From: Nocardioides humilatus
Lineage (GTDB): Bacteria; Actinomycetota; Actinomycetes; Propionibacteriales; Nocardioidaceae
Assembly (NCBI RefSeq): GCF_008373755.1
Contig: NZ_VUJV01000009.1
Location: 118,287-182,286, forward strand
DNA length: 64,000 bases
Reading direction: 5' to 3'
Positions 39,796 through 48,183 of this stretch are shown here, piece after piece. Under the pieces are notes generated by a model. The model saw nothing but the letters and a program-made list of their open reading frames with translations. It was not told where the DNA came from and made no database searches. The position numbers and the translations under genes were made by a program. Each line of letters begins with the position of its first letter. The stretch's first letter is position 1.

Positions 39796-41163
39796 ATGAC
39801 CGACCAGCTGACCACCCCGTCACCCGCGCCGGAGAGTCCGCAGCCACCGGCACTGCGGCGGCTGCCCCGCGCCCTCACGCCTTTCCGGCACTCCGCCTAC
39901 CGGCGGCTCGGTGCCGCTCTGGTGCTCGGCACCTTCGCCGGCGGCGTGTGGGTGGTCGCCCTGGTCTGGGAGGTCATCCGGATCGGCGGCGGTCCCGGTC
40001 AGCTGTCGGTGGTGACGACCGCCGGTGCGATCGGCGTGCTCGTGCCCGCGCTGCTCGGCGGCGTGGTCGCCGACCGGGTCCCACAGAAGCTGATCCTGCT
40101 CGCGGTGGCCGGGGTCGAGCTGACCGGCATGGCCCTGGTCGCCACCTTGTCGTGGCTCGACCTGACCCAGGTCTGGCACCTCGCTGCGGTCTCGTTCGCC
40201 ACGGGCGTCGCGATGGCGTTCTATTACCCCGCCTACTCCGCGTGGCTGCCCGCGCTCGTGCCCGAGGAGGATCTGCTCGCGGTCAACGGCTTCGAGGGCA
40301 TGATCCGCCCGACCATCGGTCAGGCGCTCGGGCCGGGTCTCGCCGGCGTCGTGGTCGGCACGGTGTCGACGTCGGCAGCGCTCGGCCTCGCCGCGGGGTT
40401 CCACCTGGTCGGGTTGCTCGCTCTGACGGCGGTGCCCCTGACCGCCGTACGACGTGACCTCGAAGAGGCGCGCGACGGACACCCGGTGACGACCGCCCTC
40501 GCCGACATGCGCGAGGGCTTCTCCTACATGGTCCGAACGCCGTGGCTGCTGGCGACGCTGCTCTTCGCGTCGATCCTGATCCTGGTGATGATGGGACCGA
40601 TGGAGGTGCTCATCCCGTTCCTCGTGAAGGACAAGCTCGGCGGTGGGCCGGGTGACCACGCGATCGTGATGGCGGCCTTCGGCATCGGTGGTGCGGTGGG
40701 GTCGATCACCATGGCCTCGTTGAAGATGCCGCGCCGCTACCTCACCGTGATGATCCTCGGTTGGGGCGTGGGCTGCCTGCCGTTCCTGGCGATCGGCTAC
40801 GCCGACGCAGTCTGGATCGTGGTCGTCGCCGCCTTCTTCATCGGTGCGTTCTTCTCCGGTCCGATGGTCATCTGGGGCACGCTGCTGCAGCGCCGGGTGC
40901 CACCGCACCTCCTCGGCAGGGTGGCCTCGCTCGACTTCTTCGTCTCGGTCAGCCTGATGCCGGTCTCGATGGCGATGGCCGGTCCGGTCTCCCACTGGCT
41001 GGGCCTCGAGGCGACCTTCGCCATCGCCGCGTTCGTGCCCACGGTGGTCGCGGCAGTCGCGGTGTGGTGGGCCAAGCTGCCGGCCGACGAGCTGGCGCAC
41101 CCGTTGCGCGACGCCGATCCCGACCTCGAATCGGACCCCGAGTCCGACACAATGCCTGCATGA
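39796..41163 (+). CDS. MFS transporter (MFS_3 / EntS-like exporter)
   Basis: 455 residues with about twelve hydrophobic segments. Family features include FRHSAYRRLGAALVLGTFAGGVWVVALVWEV at the start, GGVVADRVPQK after helix 2, and YYPAYSAWLPALVPEEDLLAVNGFEG, the typical MFS_3 loop. These are drug- or siderophore-type exporters driven by the proton gradient; the substrate is not identifiable. GGGAGGAG lies seven bases before ATG 39796. The gene overlaps the following channel gene (ATGA), so both are translated together. Confidence 0.9.
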   Translation: MTDQLTTPSPAPESPQPPALRRLPRALTPFRHSAYRRLGAALVLGTFAGGVWVVALVWEVIRIGGGPGQLSVVTTAGAIGVLVPALLGGVVADRVPQKLILLAVAGVELTGMALVATLSWLDLTQVWHLAAVSFATGVAMAFYYPAYSAWLPALVPEEDLLAVNGFEGMIRPTIGQALGPGLAGVVVGTVSTSAALGLAAGFHLVGLLALTAVPLTAVRRDLEEARDGHPVTTALADMREGFSYMVRTPWLLATLLFASILILVMMGPMEVLIPFLVKDKLGGGPGDHAIVMAAFGIGGAVGSITMASLKMPRRYLTVMILGWGVGCLPFLAIGYADAVWIVVVAAFFIGAFFSGPMVIWGTLLQRRVPPHLLGRVASLDFFVSVSLMPVSMAMAGPVSHWLGLEATFAIAAFVPTVVAAVAVWWAKLPADELAHPLRDADPDLESDPESDTMPA

Positions 41164-41777
41164 CGACCAGCCGGCTCGAAGCCTTCAGCGACGGTGTCCT
41201 CGCGATCATCATCACGATCATGGTGCTCGAGCTGAAGGTGCCCGAGGAGCCGACCCTGCATGCGCTGTGGGAGGTGACCGGCATCGGACTGCTCACCTAC
41301 CTGCTGAGCTTCGTCTACATCGGCATCTACTGGAACAACCATCACCACATGTTCCAGCTGGTCGGGAAGGTCAACGGTGCGGTGCTGTGGGCCAACCTGA
41401 CCCTGCTCTTCTCGCTGTCGCTCTACCCGTTCACGACGGCGTGGATGGACGAGGCGTTGAACGAGTACGGCTGGGACGAGCACACCCCGGTCGTCGTCTA
41501 CGGCGCCAACCTGCTCTTCGCCGCGATCGCCTACTACCTGCTGCAGCTGGCGGTGTTCCGCGCCGAGGGCGGGGAGTCCGCGCTGCGCGAGGCAGTGGGT
41601 GACGACCTCAAGGGCAAGCTCTCACCGGTGCTCTACGTCATCGGCATCGTGACCGCCGCGTTCGTGCACCCGCTGGTCGGGATCGTGTTCTTCGTCCTGG
41701 TCGCGATCATCTGGCTGATCCCGGACCGCCGGCTCGAGCAATACATCGTCACGCACCACGAGCAGGGCAGCTCCTAG
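41160..41777 (+). CDS. TMEM175-type (DUF1211) potassium channel protein
   Basis: 205 residues with about six membrane segments. The first helix carries the family signature RLEAFSDGVLAIIITIMVLEL, including FSD, which lines the pore in bacterial TMEM175 channels. IGIYWNNHHHMFQ is a second conserved block. The protein forms tetrameric K+ leak channels in characterised relatives. The ATG overlaps the MFS stop by four bases. Its TAG stop overlaps the convergent stop of the DinB-fold gene inside a CTAG. Confidence 0.9.
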   Translation: MTTSRLEAFSDGVLAIIITIMVLELKVPEEPTLHALWEVTGIGLLTYLLSFVYIGIYWNNHHHMFQLVGKVNGAVLWANLTLLFSLSLYPFTTAWMDEALNEYGWDEHTPVVVYGANLLFAAIAYYLLQLAVFRAEGGESALREAVGDDLKGKLSPVLYVIGIVTAAFVHPLVGIVFFVLVAIIWLIPDRRLEQYIVTHHEQGSS

Positions 41778-42355
41778 GTCCGCGGCGCGCGCCTCCCGAG
41801 GAGCGCCAGCAGCCGACGGTCCGGACCGGCATCGGCCGAGACCGGTACGGCGGTGCCGAACTCGCCGTGCTGCTCCAGGGCCAGCGCGAGCGCGGTGGGG
41901 AGCAGCGCCTCGGCGAAGGCGTCGGGCAGCGGGAGGCCTGCGCCCGTCGTACGACTGACGTCCCAGCCGTGGACGGCGATCTCGACGGCGGCCAGGCGGG
42001 TGATGGTGCCGACCGCCATGGGCCGGCCACCCACGTCGACCACGTCGGCCGTGGCTGCTGACCAGGCGCCGAGCAGGCCGCACGCCTTGGCTTGGAGGGT
42101 GGCGATCCGCTCGGGCAAGGGCGCGGGCGCCGCACTGTGCAGCCCGATCGCGCCGTGCGCCCCTTCGGCGAAGGCGTCGAGGGAGTCCTCCATGTGCGCG
42201 AGGAGGTCGCCGAGGTGCCAGCCGTCGCAGGGGGTCGGCTGCCAGAGATGGTCGGGCGTCACGGTGGCGAGGGCCGCGCGGGCGTAGCCGAGCGCGCGCT
42301 CCAGCAGCGCGACCCCCGGGTCCGGCGCAGTGCCCGGACCGGGGAGGGCGGTCAT
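41774..42355 (-). CDS. TIGR03086-type DinB-fold, mycothiol-linked metal-binding protein
   Basis: 193 residues. The four-helix DinB/maleylpyruvate-isomerase fold is indicated by LERALGYARAALATVTPDHLWQPTPCDGWHLGDLLAHM, where the His is a metal ligand, and by AVEIAVHGWDV, which supplies another. Proteins of this group use mycothiol or have unknown reactions. It starts 5 bases after the stop of the SigX5-like sigma gene, so they form an operon. A role under control of that sigma factor is an inference. Confidence 0.85.
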   Translation of the reverse strand: MTALPGPGTAPDPGVALLERALGYARAALATVTPDHLWQPTPCDGWHLGDLLAHMEDSLDAFAEGAHGAIGLHSAAPAPLPERIATLQAKACGLLGAWSAATADVVDVGGRPMAVGTITRLAAVEIAVHGWDVSRTTGAGLPLPDAFAEALLPTALALALEQHGEFGTAVPVSADAGPDRRLLALLGRRAPRT

Positions 42356-42359
42356 CGGT

Positions 42360-43358
42360 TCAGCCGTTCGCGGCGGGCTGCCAGTCGGCGGGCAGTCGGT
42401 CGGGCAGCCCGAAGCGGATGAAGTGCTCGGCGCCGAAGAACGCCGTGACGTGCTGGACCTTGCTGCCGGCCAGGTCGAGCACCTGCATGTGGAACGGCTC
42501 GAAGTGGCCCTCGGGCTGGCGCATGTAGAGGCCGAACGCGGGCTGACCGTTGGCGACCGTCGGCAGCATCGGCATGTCGTGGATGCCGCCCGGGCACTGC
42601 GTCGCGATGAGCTGGCCGATGTTGTCGGCGCCGCGGTAATGGTTGAGGAAGGGCGGCATGTCCCAGGTGGCGTCGTACTGCAGGAGCTGGACGATCCGGT
42701 CGACGTCCTTGGCCCAGAACGCCGCGAGGTAGGCGTCCAGCAGCCGCCGCTGCGCTTCGTCGAGCTCGGGCTCGACGGTGTCGGGCGTCAGGCCGCGCTC
42801 GGCGAGCTGCGCGTGCGCGCGCTGGAGCGCGGAGTTGACCGCCGCCGTCGTCGTGTCGAGGGCGGTCGCCGTCTCCGCCGCCGACCAACGCAGCACGTCG
42901 CGGAGGATGAGGACCGCGCGCTGCCGAGCGGGGAGGTGCTGCAGCGCAGCCACGAAGGCGAGCCGGATGGTGTCGCGCTCGGCCACCTGGACCGCGGCGT
43001 CGGGGATCGGCTCGAGCCACGGGATCTCGGCGTCCTCCTCGAGCGCGTCACCGGCGATCGAGTCAGCCGTGCCGAGCCCGGCGGGGAGCGGCCGGCGCGG
43101 CCGGCCCTCGAGGTTGGTGAGGCAGACGTTGGTCGCGATCTTGTAGAGCCAGGTGCGCACCGAGCTGCGGCCTTGGAAGTTCGCCGATGCCTTCCAGGCG
43201 CGCAGGAACGTCTCCTGCACCAGGTCCTCCGCCTCGTGCACCGACCCGCTCATCCGGTAGCAGTGGGCCATCAGCTCCCGCTGGTAGCGCCCCGTCAGAG
43301 TGTCGAAGTCAGCGAGCTCGTCGCTCGCCGTCAGCTGCTCGGTCACCATCGTTCCCAT
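42360..43358 (-). CDS. SigX5-like ECF RNA polymerase sigma factor with C-terminal SnoaL-like domain
   Basis: 332 residues. Region 2 contains MAHCYRMSGSVHEAEDLVQETFLRAWK and SVRTWLYKIATNVCL. Region 4 contains PARQRAVLILRDVLRWSAAETA, with ALDTTTAAVNSALQRA as recognition helix. A SnoaL/NTF2-like C-terminal domain follows (LLDAYLAAFWAKDVDRIVQLL; MPPFLNHYRGADNI). The fused domain is typical of the TIGR02960/SigJ-like group and tunes sigma activity. Two in-frame ATGs (43358, 43349) are both possible starts. The DinB-fold gene follows in the same operon. Confidence 0.9.
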   Translation of the reverse strand: MGTMVTEQLTASDELADFDTLTGRYQRELMAHCYRMSGSVHEAEDLVQETFLRAWKASANFQGRSSVRTWLYKIATNVCLTNLEGRPRRPLPAGLGTADSIAGDALEEDAEIPWLEPIPDAAVQVAERDTIRLAFVAALQHLPARQRAVLILRDVLRWSAAETATALDTTTAAVNSALQRAHAQLAERGLTPDTVEPELDEAQRRLLDAYLAAFWAKDVDRIVQLLQYDATWDMPPFLNHYRGADNIGQLIATQCPGGIHDMPMLPTVANGQPAFGLYMRQPEGHFEPFHMQVLDLAGSKVQHVTAFFGAEHFIRFGLPDRLPADWQPAANG

Positions 43359-43418
43359 CGCCTACCCCCGGATGCTTGTGAGTCTGCCTCATGGGTGGAC
43401 AAGGGACGAGGGAAAAAC

Positions 43419-44993
43419 TCATCGGTGCGCGCGCACCATTTCCAGGGCGCGGGCGGCGGCGGGGAGGGCGAGCTCCCGGTCGGCCGGGATCAGCCCGATC
43501 CGGGTCCGGCGGTCGAGGAGGTCGTCGACGTCGGCCGCGCCTTCGTGGGTGACGCCGAAGACGAGCTCGGCGAGCGTGACGGCGATGGTCGGGTGGATCG
43601 GGGCGAGCAGCTCGTCGTCGCTGAGCGCCGTGGCCTCCCGTGCGGAGTCGAGGACCAGGGCGGCGTCGGCGCCGAAGCGGCGGACCAGGCGGGCGTGGCC
43701 GGGTGTCTCCGCGCGCTCGGTGAGCTCGGTGAGCGCGGCGCGCGAGGCGGCGCCCGAGAGCGGCAGCGACGCGGTGACGCACGGACCGGCGCTGAGGCCT
43801 GCGTGGGCGACGGCGGCGTCGACGGCGTCCTCGGCCATCCGGCGGTACGTCGTCAGCTTGCCGCCCACGATCGTCACCACGCCGTCCGGGCTGGTGAGCA
43901 CCGCGTGCTTGCGCGAAAGATCTGCGGTCGTGGACGCTCCACCATCCGGATCGCCGGTGTCGAGAAGGGGTCGCAGGCCGGCGTACGCACCGACGACGTC
44001 GCTGCGACGCAGTGGCCGGGAGAAGGACGCGGCGACCACGTCGAGGAGGAAGCCGATCTCGACCTCGGTGGGCTCGGCGACGTCGGGCACGGGACCGTCG
44101 GCGGGCTCGTCGGTGAGACCGACGTAGATCTGTCCGTCGGGCTGGGGGAGCACGAGCACGAAGCGGTTGCGCTCGCCGGGGATCGGCGCGAAGACCGCGA
44201 CGTTGAGGCCGGGCAGGGTGTCGCCGCGCAGGACCAGGTGGGTGCCCCGCGACGGGCGGAGCTTGATGTCTCCGACCACGTCGCCGGCCCAGACGCCGGC
44301 CGCGTTGATGACGGTCCGGGTCCGTACCGTCGCGATGGCGCCGGTGAGCTCGTCGCGGAGGGTGACCTCAGTGCCGGTCGCGGCGATGACGCGGGTGTGG
44401 GTGTGCACGGCGGCGCCGCGCTGAGCGGCAGTGCGGGCGATGGTGGTGACGAGCCGGGCGTCGTCCTCGAGCTGTCCGTCCCAACCGAGGATGGCGCCGC
44501 GCAGCCCGTCGGCACGCAGCGTCGGAGCGAGGCGGCGGGTCTCCGCAGCCGTCAGGCGTCGCGGCTTCGGCAGCGTGTCAGCGCTGGTGCCGGCCGCGCG
44601 ACGCAACAGGTCGCCACCGAGGAGCCCGGCCCGGGTGAGCGCGCCCATCGGCCGGCTCACGCCCGCGGCCAGCGGGACGATCGTGGGGAGCGGGTGGGTC
44701 AGGTGCGGAGCGGTGGTCTCCATCAGGATGCCGCGCTCGACGGCGCTCTCGTGGGCGATGCCGACCTGGCCGCTGGCGAGGTAGCGGAGTCCGCCGTGGA
44801 CCAGCTTGGAGCTGAAGCGCGAGGTGCCCCAGGCGAGGTCGAACGCGTCGACCGCCAGCACGCTGAGGCCGCGGCTCGCGGCGTCGAGGGCGACGCCGGC
44901 GCCGGTGACACCGAGGCCGACCACGACGACATCGACGGACTCGGGCACTCCGGTCAGGCCGGGGGTGATGGCTGAGTTCATTTCTCGGCTCAT
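43419..44993 (-). CDS. glpD: Glycerol-3-phosphate dehydrogenase (FAD-dependent)
   Basis: 524 residues. The FAD-binding motif VVVVGLGVTGAGVALDAASRGLSVLAVD starts the fold. It is followed by GTSRFSSKLVHGGLRYLASGQ and by KLTTYRRMAEDAVDAA, the GlpD C-terminal region signature. It oxidises glycerol-3-phosphate to dihydroxyacetone phosphate at the membrane. ATG 44993 overlaps the TetR stop by four bases, so it is co-regulated. The order glpD, TetR, flavoprotein, lipid kinase equals Rv2249c-Rv2252 in M. tuberculosis. A second ATG (44981) is possible. Confidence 0.93.
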   Translation of the reverse strand: MSREMNSAITPGLTGVPESVDVVVVGLGVTGAGVALDAASRGLSVLAVDAFDLAWGTSRFSSKLVHGGLRYLASGQVGIAHESAVERGILMETTAPHLTHPLPTIVPLAAGVSRPMGALTRAGLLGGDLLRRAAGTSADTLPKPRRLTAAETRRLAPTLRADGLRGAILGWDGQLEDDARLVTTIARTAAQRGAAVHTHTRVIAATGTEVTLRDELTGAIATVRTRTVINAAGVWAGDVVGDIKLRPSRGTHLVLRGDTLPGLNVAVFAPIPGERNRFVLVLPQPDGQIYVGLTDEPADGPVPDVAEPTEVEIGFLLDVVAASFSRPLRRSDVVGAYAGLRPLLDTGDPDGGASTTADLSRKHAVLTSPDGVVTIVGGKLTTYRRMAEDAVDAAVAHAGLSAGPCVTASLPLSGAASRAALTELTERAETPGHARLVRRFGADAALVLDSAREATALSDDELLAPIHPTIAVTLAELVFGVTHEGAADVDDLLDRRTRIGLIPADRELALPAAARALEMVRAHR

Positions 44994-45610
44994 GGGAGGA
45001 GGGTCCTTTCGATCAGCAGCTGCAGCTCCGCGTCGAGCTCGTCGAGCGACACGAGGTCGTCGGCCATCGTGTGGGCCGACAGGACCGAGCCGTGGGTGGC
45101 GAGCACGACCGTGCGGGCGAGCGCCATGGGCTTGCCGGTCCGCACCGTGCCGGCGGCCTGGCCGGCCGAGATCATCGCGGCGAGGAGACCGAGGATCAGC
45201 TCCTGCGAGCGGCCGCGGCGGGAGAGGAGGTAGGGGAGGATCAGCTCGGGGTCGAGCTCAACGATGCGTACGAAGAGCTCGTTGTCGCGCAGGACAGAGA
45301 CCGTGCGGAGCACGCCGTCGGCGATCTGGGCCGGGGTCGGACCGCTGGGCAGATCGGTGTCGTCGAAGCCCAGGGTCGGCTGCGCGGAGGCCACCAGCTC
45401 ACCCCACTCGCGGGTCATCAGGTCGCCGAGCAGCTCCTGCATATCCGACCAGGTGCGGTAGATCGTCATCCGCGAGACGCCCGCCCGGCGGGCCACCTCG
45501 GTCAGGGTCGTCCGCCGCCAACCGACGTCGAGGATGCAGGCCCGCGCGGTGTCGAGGTAGGAGTCCCTCGGGCTCTGCGCATCTTCGGGGTTGTGACGGT
45601 GTGACGACAT
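44990..45610 (-). CDS. TetR family transcriptional regulator of the glycerolipid block
   Basis: 206 residues. The HTH (about 20-65) reads ACILDVGWRRTTLTEVARRAGVSRMTIYRTW. A helical effector domain follows (LELDPELILPYLLSRRG). A TACAGT hexamer lies seven bases before ATG 45610, indicating a leaderless transcript. The gene overlaps glpD downstream and is separated from the divergent flavoprotein start by only 17 bases, which are occupied by the palindromic operator. It corresponds in position to Rv2250c. The effector may be a lipid or glycerol intermediate; this is an inference. Confidence 0.9.
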   Translation of the reverse strand: MSSHRHNPEDAQSPRDSYLDTARACILDVGWRRTTLTEVARRAGVSRMTIYRTWSDMQELLGDLMTREWGELVASAQPTLGFDDTDLPSGPTPAQIADGVLRTVSVLRDNELFVRIVELDPELILPYLLSRRGRSQELILGLLAAMISAGQAAGTVRTGKPMALARTVVLATHGSVLSAHTMADDLVSLDELDAELQLLIERTLLP

Positions 45611-45629
45611 GTGTCACACTGTAACACAT
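45599..45629. promoter_or_regulatory. Overlapping palindromic operators spanning divergent start codons
   Basis: A 21-base palindrome (45609-45629, arms ATGTGT and ACACAT with ACA/TGT inside, nine of ten arm positions matching) includes both start codons. A second inverted repeat GTGTGAC / GTCACAC (45599-45619) overlaps it. Both genes would have -10 hexamers within the same 17 bases (TACAGT for TetR, weaker CACACT for the flavoprotein). Confidence 0.65.
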
Positions 45630-47238
45630 GAACGAGCGCCAGCCTGAAGAGCTCAGCCCCTCACTCCGTCAGCCGGAGATGCCCGTGACCCGCTGGGGCG
45701 ACCCGGCCCACGCCGCTCCGCTGCCTGACGGCGTGCGCGACCTCGTCGGCCTCGTCTTCTCGCTGGGCGACACCCCGGCCAAGGCCGATGTCGCCGTCCC
45801 GGCGCCGGCTCTCGCGGCCGACCTGCTCGACGGCCTGCGCGCCGTCGTCGGTGCCGACAACGTCGTGCTCGACGACACCGCGCGTCGCCAGCGCACCCGC
45901 GGCAAGTCGACCCCCGACCTGCTGCGCCAGCGCTCCGGCGACCTGTCCGACGCCCCGGACGTGGTCGTCCGTCCCGGCGACCACGACGACGTCCAGGCGG
46001 TCCTCGACTACGCGGCCGAGCACCGCATCGCGGTCGTCCCGTTCGGCGGCGGTACGTCGGTGACCGGCGGGCTCATCGCCGACCGTGACGGCTTCGCCGG
46101 GGTCCTCTCCCTCGACCTCGGTCGCATGCGCAGCCTGCTCTCGCTCGACCCCATCTCCGCGACCGCCACGCTCGGCCCGGGCCTGCGTGGCCCCGAGGCC
46201 GAGGCGCTGCTGGGCGAGCACGGCCTGATGCTGGGCCACCTCCCGCAGAGCTTCGAGTTCGCGACCATCGGCGGGTTCGCCGCCACCCGGTCCAGCGGCC
46301 AGGCCAGCGCCGGCTACGGCCGGTTCGACTCCATGGTGGTCGGGCTGCGCGCCGCGACCCCGAAGGGCGAGGTCCGGCTCGGCGGCACGTCGCCGTCCAA
46401 CGCCTGCGGCCCCGACCTGCGCGAACTCTTCCTCGGCTCGGAGGGTGCCTTCGGCGTCATCACCGAGGTCACCGTGCGGGTGCGCCCGGTGCCCGAGGTC
46501 AAGCAGTACGAAGGCTGGCAGTGGCCCTCCTTCGAGGCCGGCGCCGACGCGATGCGCACGCTCGCGCAGGGCGACCTGCTCCCGACCGTGCTCCGCCTCT
46601 CCGACGAGAACGAGACCGCCATCAACCTGGCCCGCCCCGACGCCATCGGCGGCGAGGGCGCCGGCGGCTGCCTGATGATCGTCGGCTACGAGGGCACGCC
46701 GTCCGCGACCGCCGCCAAGAAGGCTGCCGTCACCGAGGTCCTCACCGGTCTTGGCGGCACCCCGCTCGGCGCCGAGCCGGGCACCGCGTGGGCCGCCGGA
46801 CGCTTCAACGCCCCCTACCTGCGCGACTCGCTCCTCGATGTCGGCGTCCTCGTCGAGACCCTCGAGACCGTCACCTTCTGGTCCAACCGCGAGCGGCTGT
46901 ACGGCGCCGTGAAGTCGGCCCTCGAAGGCGCCCTCGGCGAGGGCACGATGGTGCTCTGCCACGTCTCGCACGTCTACGCGACCGGCTGCTCGCTCTACTT
47001 CACGGTGGCGTCGGCGGGCGGCGAGCAGCCGCTCGAGCGTTGGCTCGTCGCGAAGAAGGCGGCCAACGACGCCATCGTCGCGAGCGGCGCCTCGATCACC
47101 CACCACCACGCGGTCGGCACCGATCACCGCGACTGGCTGGCTCCGGAGATCGGTGACCTCGGCGTCGACGTACTCCGTGCGGTGAAGCGCGAGCTCGACC
47201 CGACCGGCATCCTCAACCCGGGCGTCCTGATCCCGTGA
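45628..47238 (+). CDS. FAD-binding oxidoreductase, alkyldihydroxyacetonephosphate-synthase-like
   Basis: 536 residues. The PCMH-type FAD domain (about 105-300) has PFGGGTSVTGGL and FATIGGFAATRSSGQASAGYGRFD. The C-terminal half resembles ether-lipid AGPS enzymes (HVSHVYATGCSLYFTV; SGASITHHHAVGTDHRDWL). AGPS-type enzymes exchange the acyl group of acyl-DHAP for an alkyl chain; whether this one does so is not known. It corresponds to Rv2251. ATG 45628 starts 17 bases from the divergent TetR gene. The diacylglycerol kinase gene follows with a four-base overlap. Confidence 0.88.
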   Translation: MNERQPEELSPSLRQPEMPVTRWGDPAHAAPLPDGVRDLVGLVFSLGDTPAKADVAVPAPALAADLLDGLRAVVGADNVVLDDTARRQRTRGKSTPDLLRQRSGDLSDAPDVVVRPGDHDDVQAVLDYAAEHRIAVVPFGGGTSVTGGLIADRDGFAGVLSLDLGRMRSLLSLDPISATATLGPGLRGPEAEALLGEHGLMLGHLPQSFEFATIGGFAATRSSGQASAGYGRFDSMVVGLRAATPKGEVRLGGTSPSNACGPDLRELFLGSEGAFGVITEVTVRVRPVPEVKQYEGWQWPSFEAGADAMRTLAQGDLLPTVLRLSDENETAINLARPDAIGGEGAGGCLMIVGYEGTPSATAAKKAAVTEVLTGLGGTPLGAEPGTAWAAGRFNAPYLRDSLLDVGVLVETLETVTFWSNRERLYGAVKSALEGALGEGTMVLCHVSHVYATGCSLYFTVASAGGEQPLERWLVAKKAANDAIVASGASITHHHAVGTDHRDWLAPEIGDLGVDVLRAVKRELDPTGILNPGVLIP

Positions 47239-48149
47239 GCCGCGCGTTCACGTTTCTGGTCAACCCCAACTCCGGCGGGGGTGCGGCGCCCAAGGTCGTC
47301 GTGCCGCTCGCCCGCCAGTTGCGGGAGGCCGGTGCCGAGGTCGAGGTCAGCTACACCTCCTCGCCGGCCGTCGTCCCTGACCTGGTCAAGGCGGCCGTCG
47401 CCGCGGGGCGCGTCGTCGTGTCCGTCGGCGGCGACGGGATGCTCTCGTCGGTCGCCGGTGCGGTGGTCGACGCGGGCGGCGAGCTCGCGGTGATCCCGGC
47501 CGGTCGCGGCAACGACTTCGCGCGGATGCTCGAGGTGCCGACCGACGAGGCAGGCCAGGTCGCACTGCTCCTCGAAGGCACGCCCACCCCGGTCGACCTG
47601 CTCGCCGTGACGTCGCCGGGCAGCGCGCCGACCCTCGTCGCCGGCTCGGTCTACGCCGGCGTCGACGCGCGCATCGCGCAGATCGTCGACCGGTCGCACT
47701 GGCTGCCGAAGGCGCTGCAGTATCCGGTCGCGTCCGTGCGCGGACTGGCGACCTACCGACCCGTCGAGCTCACCGTCGAGGTCGACGGCGTGTCCTCGAC
47801 CCACCGGGCTGCCAACGTGGTCATCGCCAACTCCAAGTACTACGGCAAGGGCATGGCCATCGCGCCCGGCGCGGTCGTCGACGACGGCGAGCTCGACGTG
47901 ATCGTCATCGAGGCCGCCGGTCGGGTCGGGCTCATCCGATCGCTGCCCAAGGTCTACGACGGCGCCCACGTCGGGCTCGACGAGGTCACCGTCCTCCGCG
48001 GCACCCGCGTGACCGTCTCCGGCAGCTACGCCGGTGGTGGCGCTGCGGTCCCGGTCGGCGCCGACGGCGAGGCCCTCGGCGACCTGCCCGCATCGGGCGA
48101 GCCGCTCACGGTCGAGGTCCGGCCTGGAGCCATCAAGATCCTGCGCTGA
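47235..48149 (+). CDS. Diacylglycerol kinase family lipid kinase
   Basis: 304 residues. The DAGK catalytic domain shows FLVNPNSGGG at the N terminus, VVSVGGDGMLSSVAG (the GGDG nucleotide motif), and VIPAGRGNDFARML. A beta-rich C-terminal domain follows (NVVIANSKYYGKGMAIAPGAVVDDGELDVIV). It phosphorylates diacylglycerol to phosphatidic acid. The positional counterpart Rv2252 is a diacylglycerol kinase linked to phosphatidylinositol-mannoside metabolism. The GTG overlaps the flavoprotein stop (GTGA). Confidence 0.93.
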   Translation: MSRAFTFLVNPNSGGGAAPKVVVPLARQLREAGAEVEVSYTSSPAVVPDLVKAAVAAGRVVVSVGGDGMLSSVAGAVVDAGGELAVIPAGRGNDFARMLEVPTDEAGQVALLLEGTPTPVDLLAVTSPGSAPTLVAGSVYAGVDARIAQIVDRSHWLPKALQYPVASVRGLATYRPVELTVEVDGVSSTHRAANVVIANSKYYGKGMAIAPGAVVDDGELDVIVIEAAGRVGLIRSLPKVYDGAHVGLDEVTVLRGTRVTVSGSYAGGGAAVPVGADGEALGDLPASGEPLTVEVRPGAIKILR

Positions 48150-48183
48150 CCCTCACGACTCCGACGTCCGCAAGACTGCGGGC

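Noticed and set aside
42330-44975. An 881-codon open frame antisense to the sigma factor and glpD
   Set aside because: It crosses three real genes on the other strand, and has no domain, start signal or codon bias of its own.
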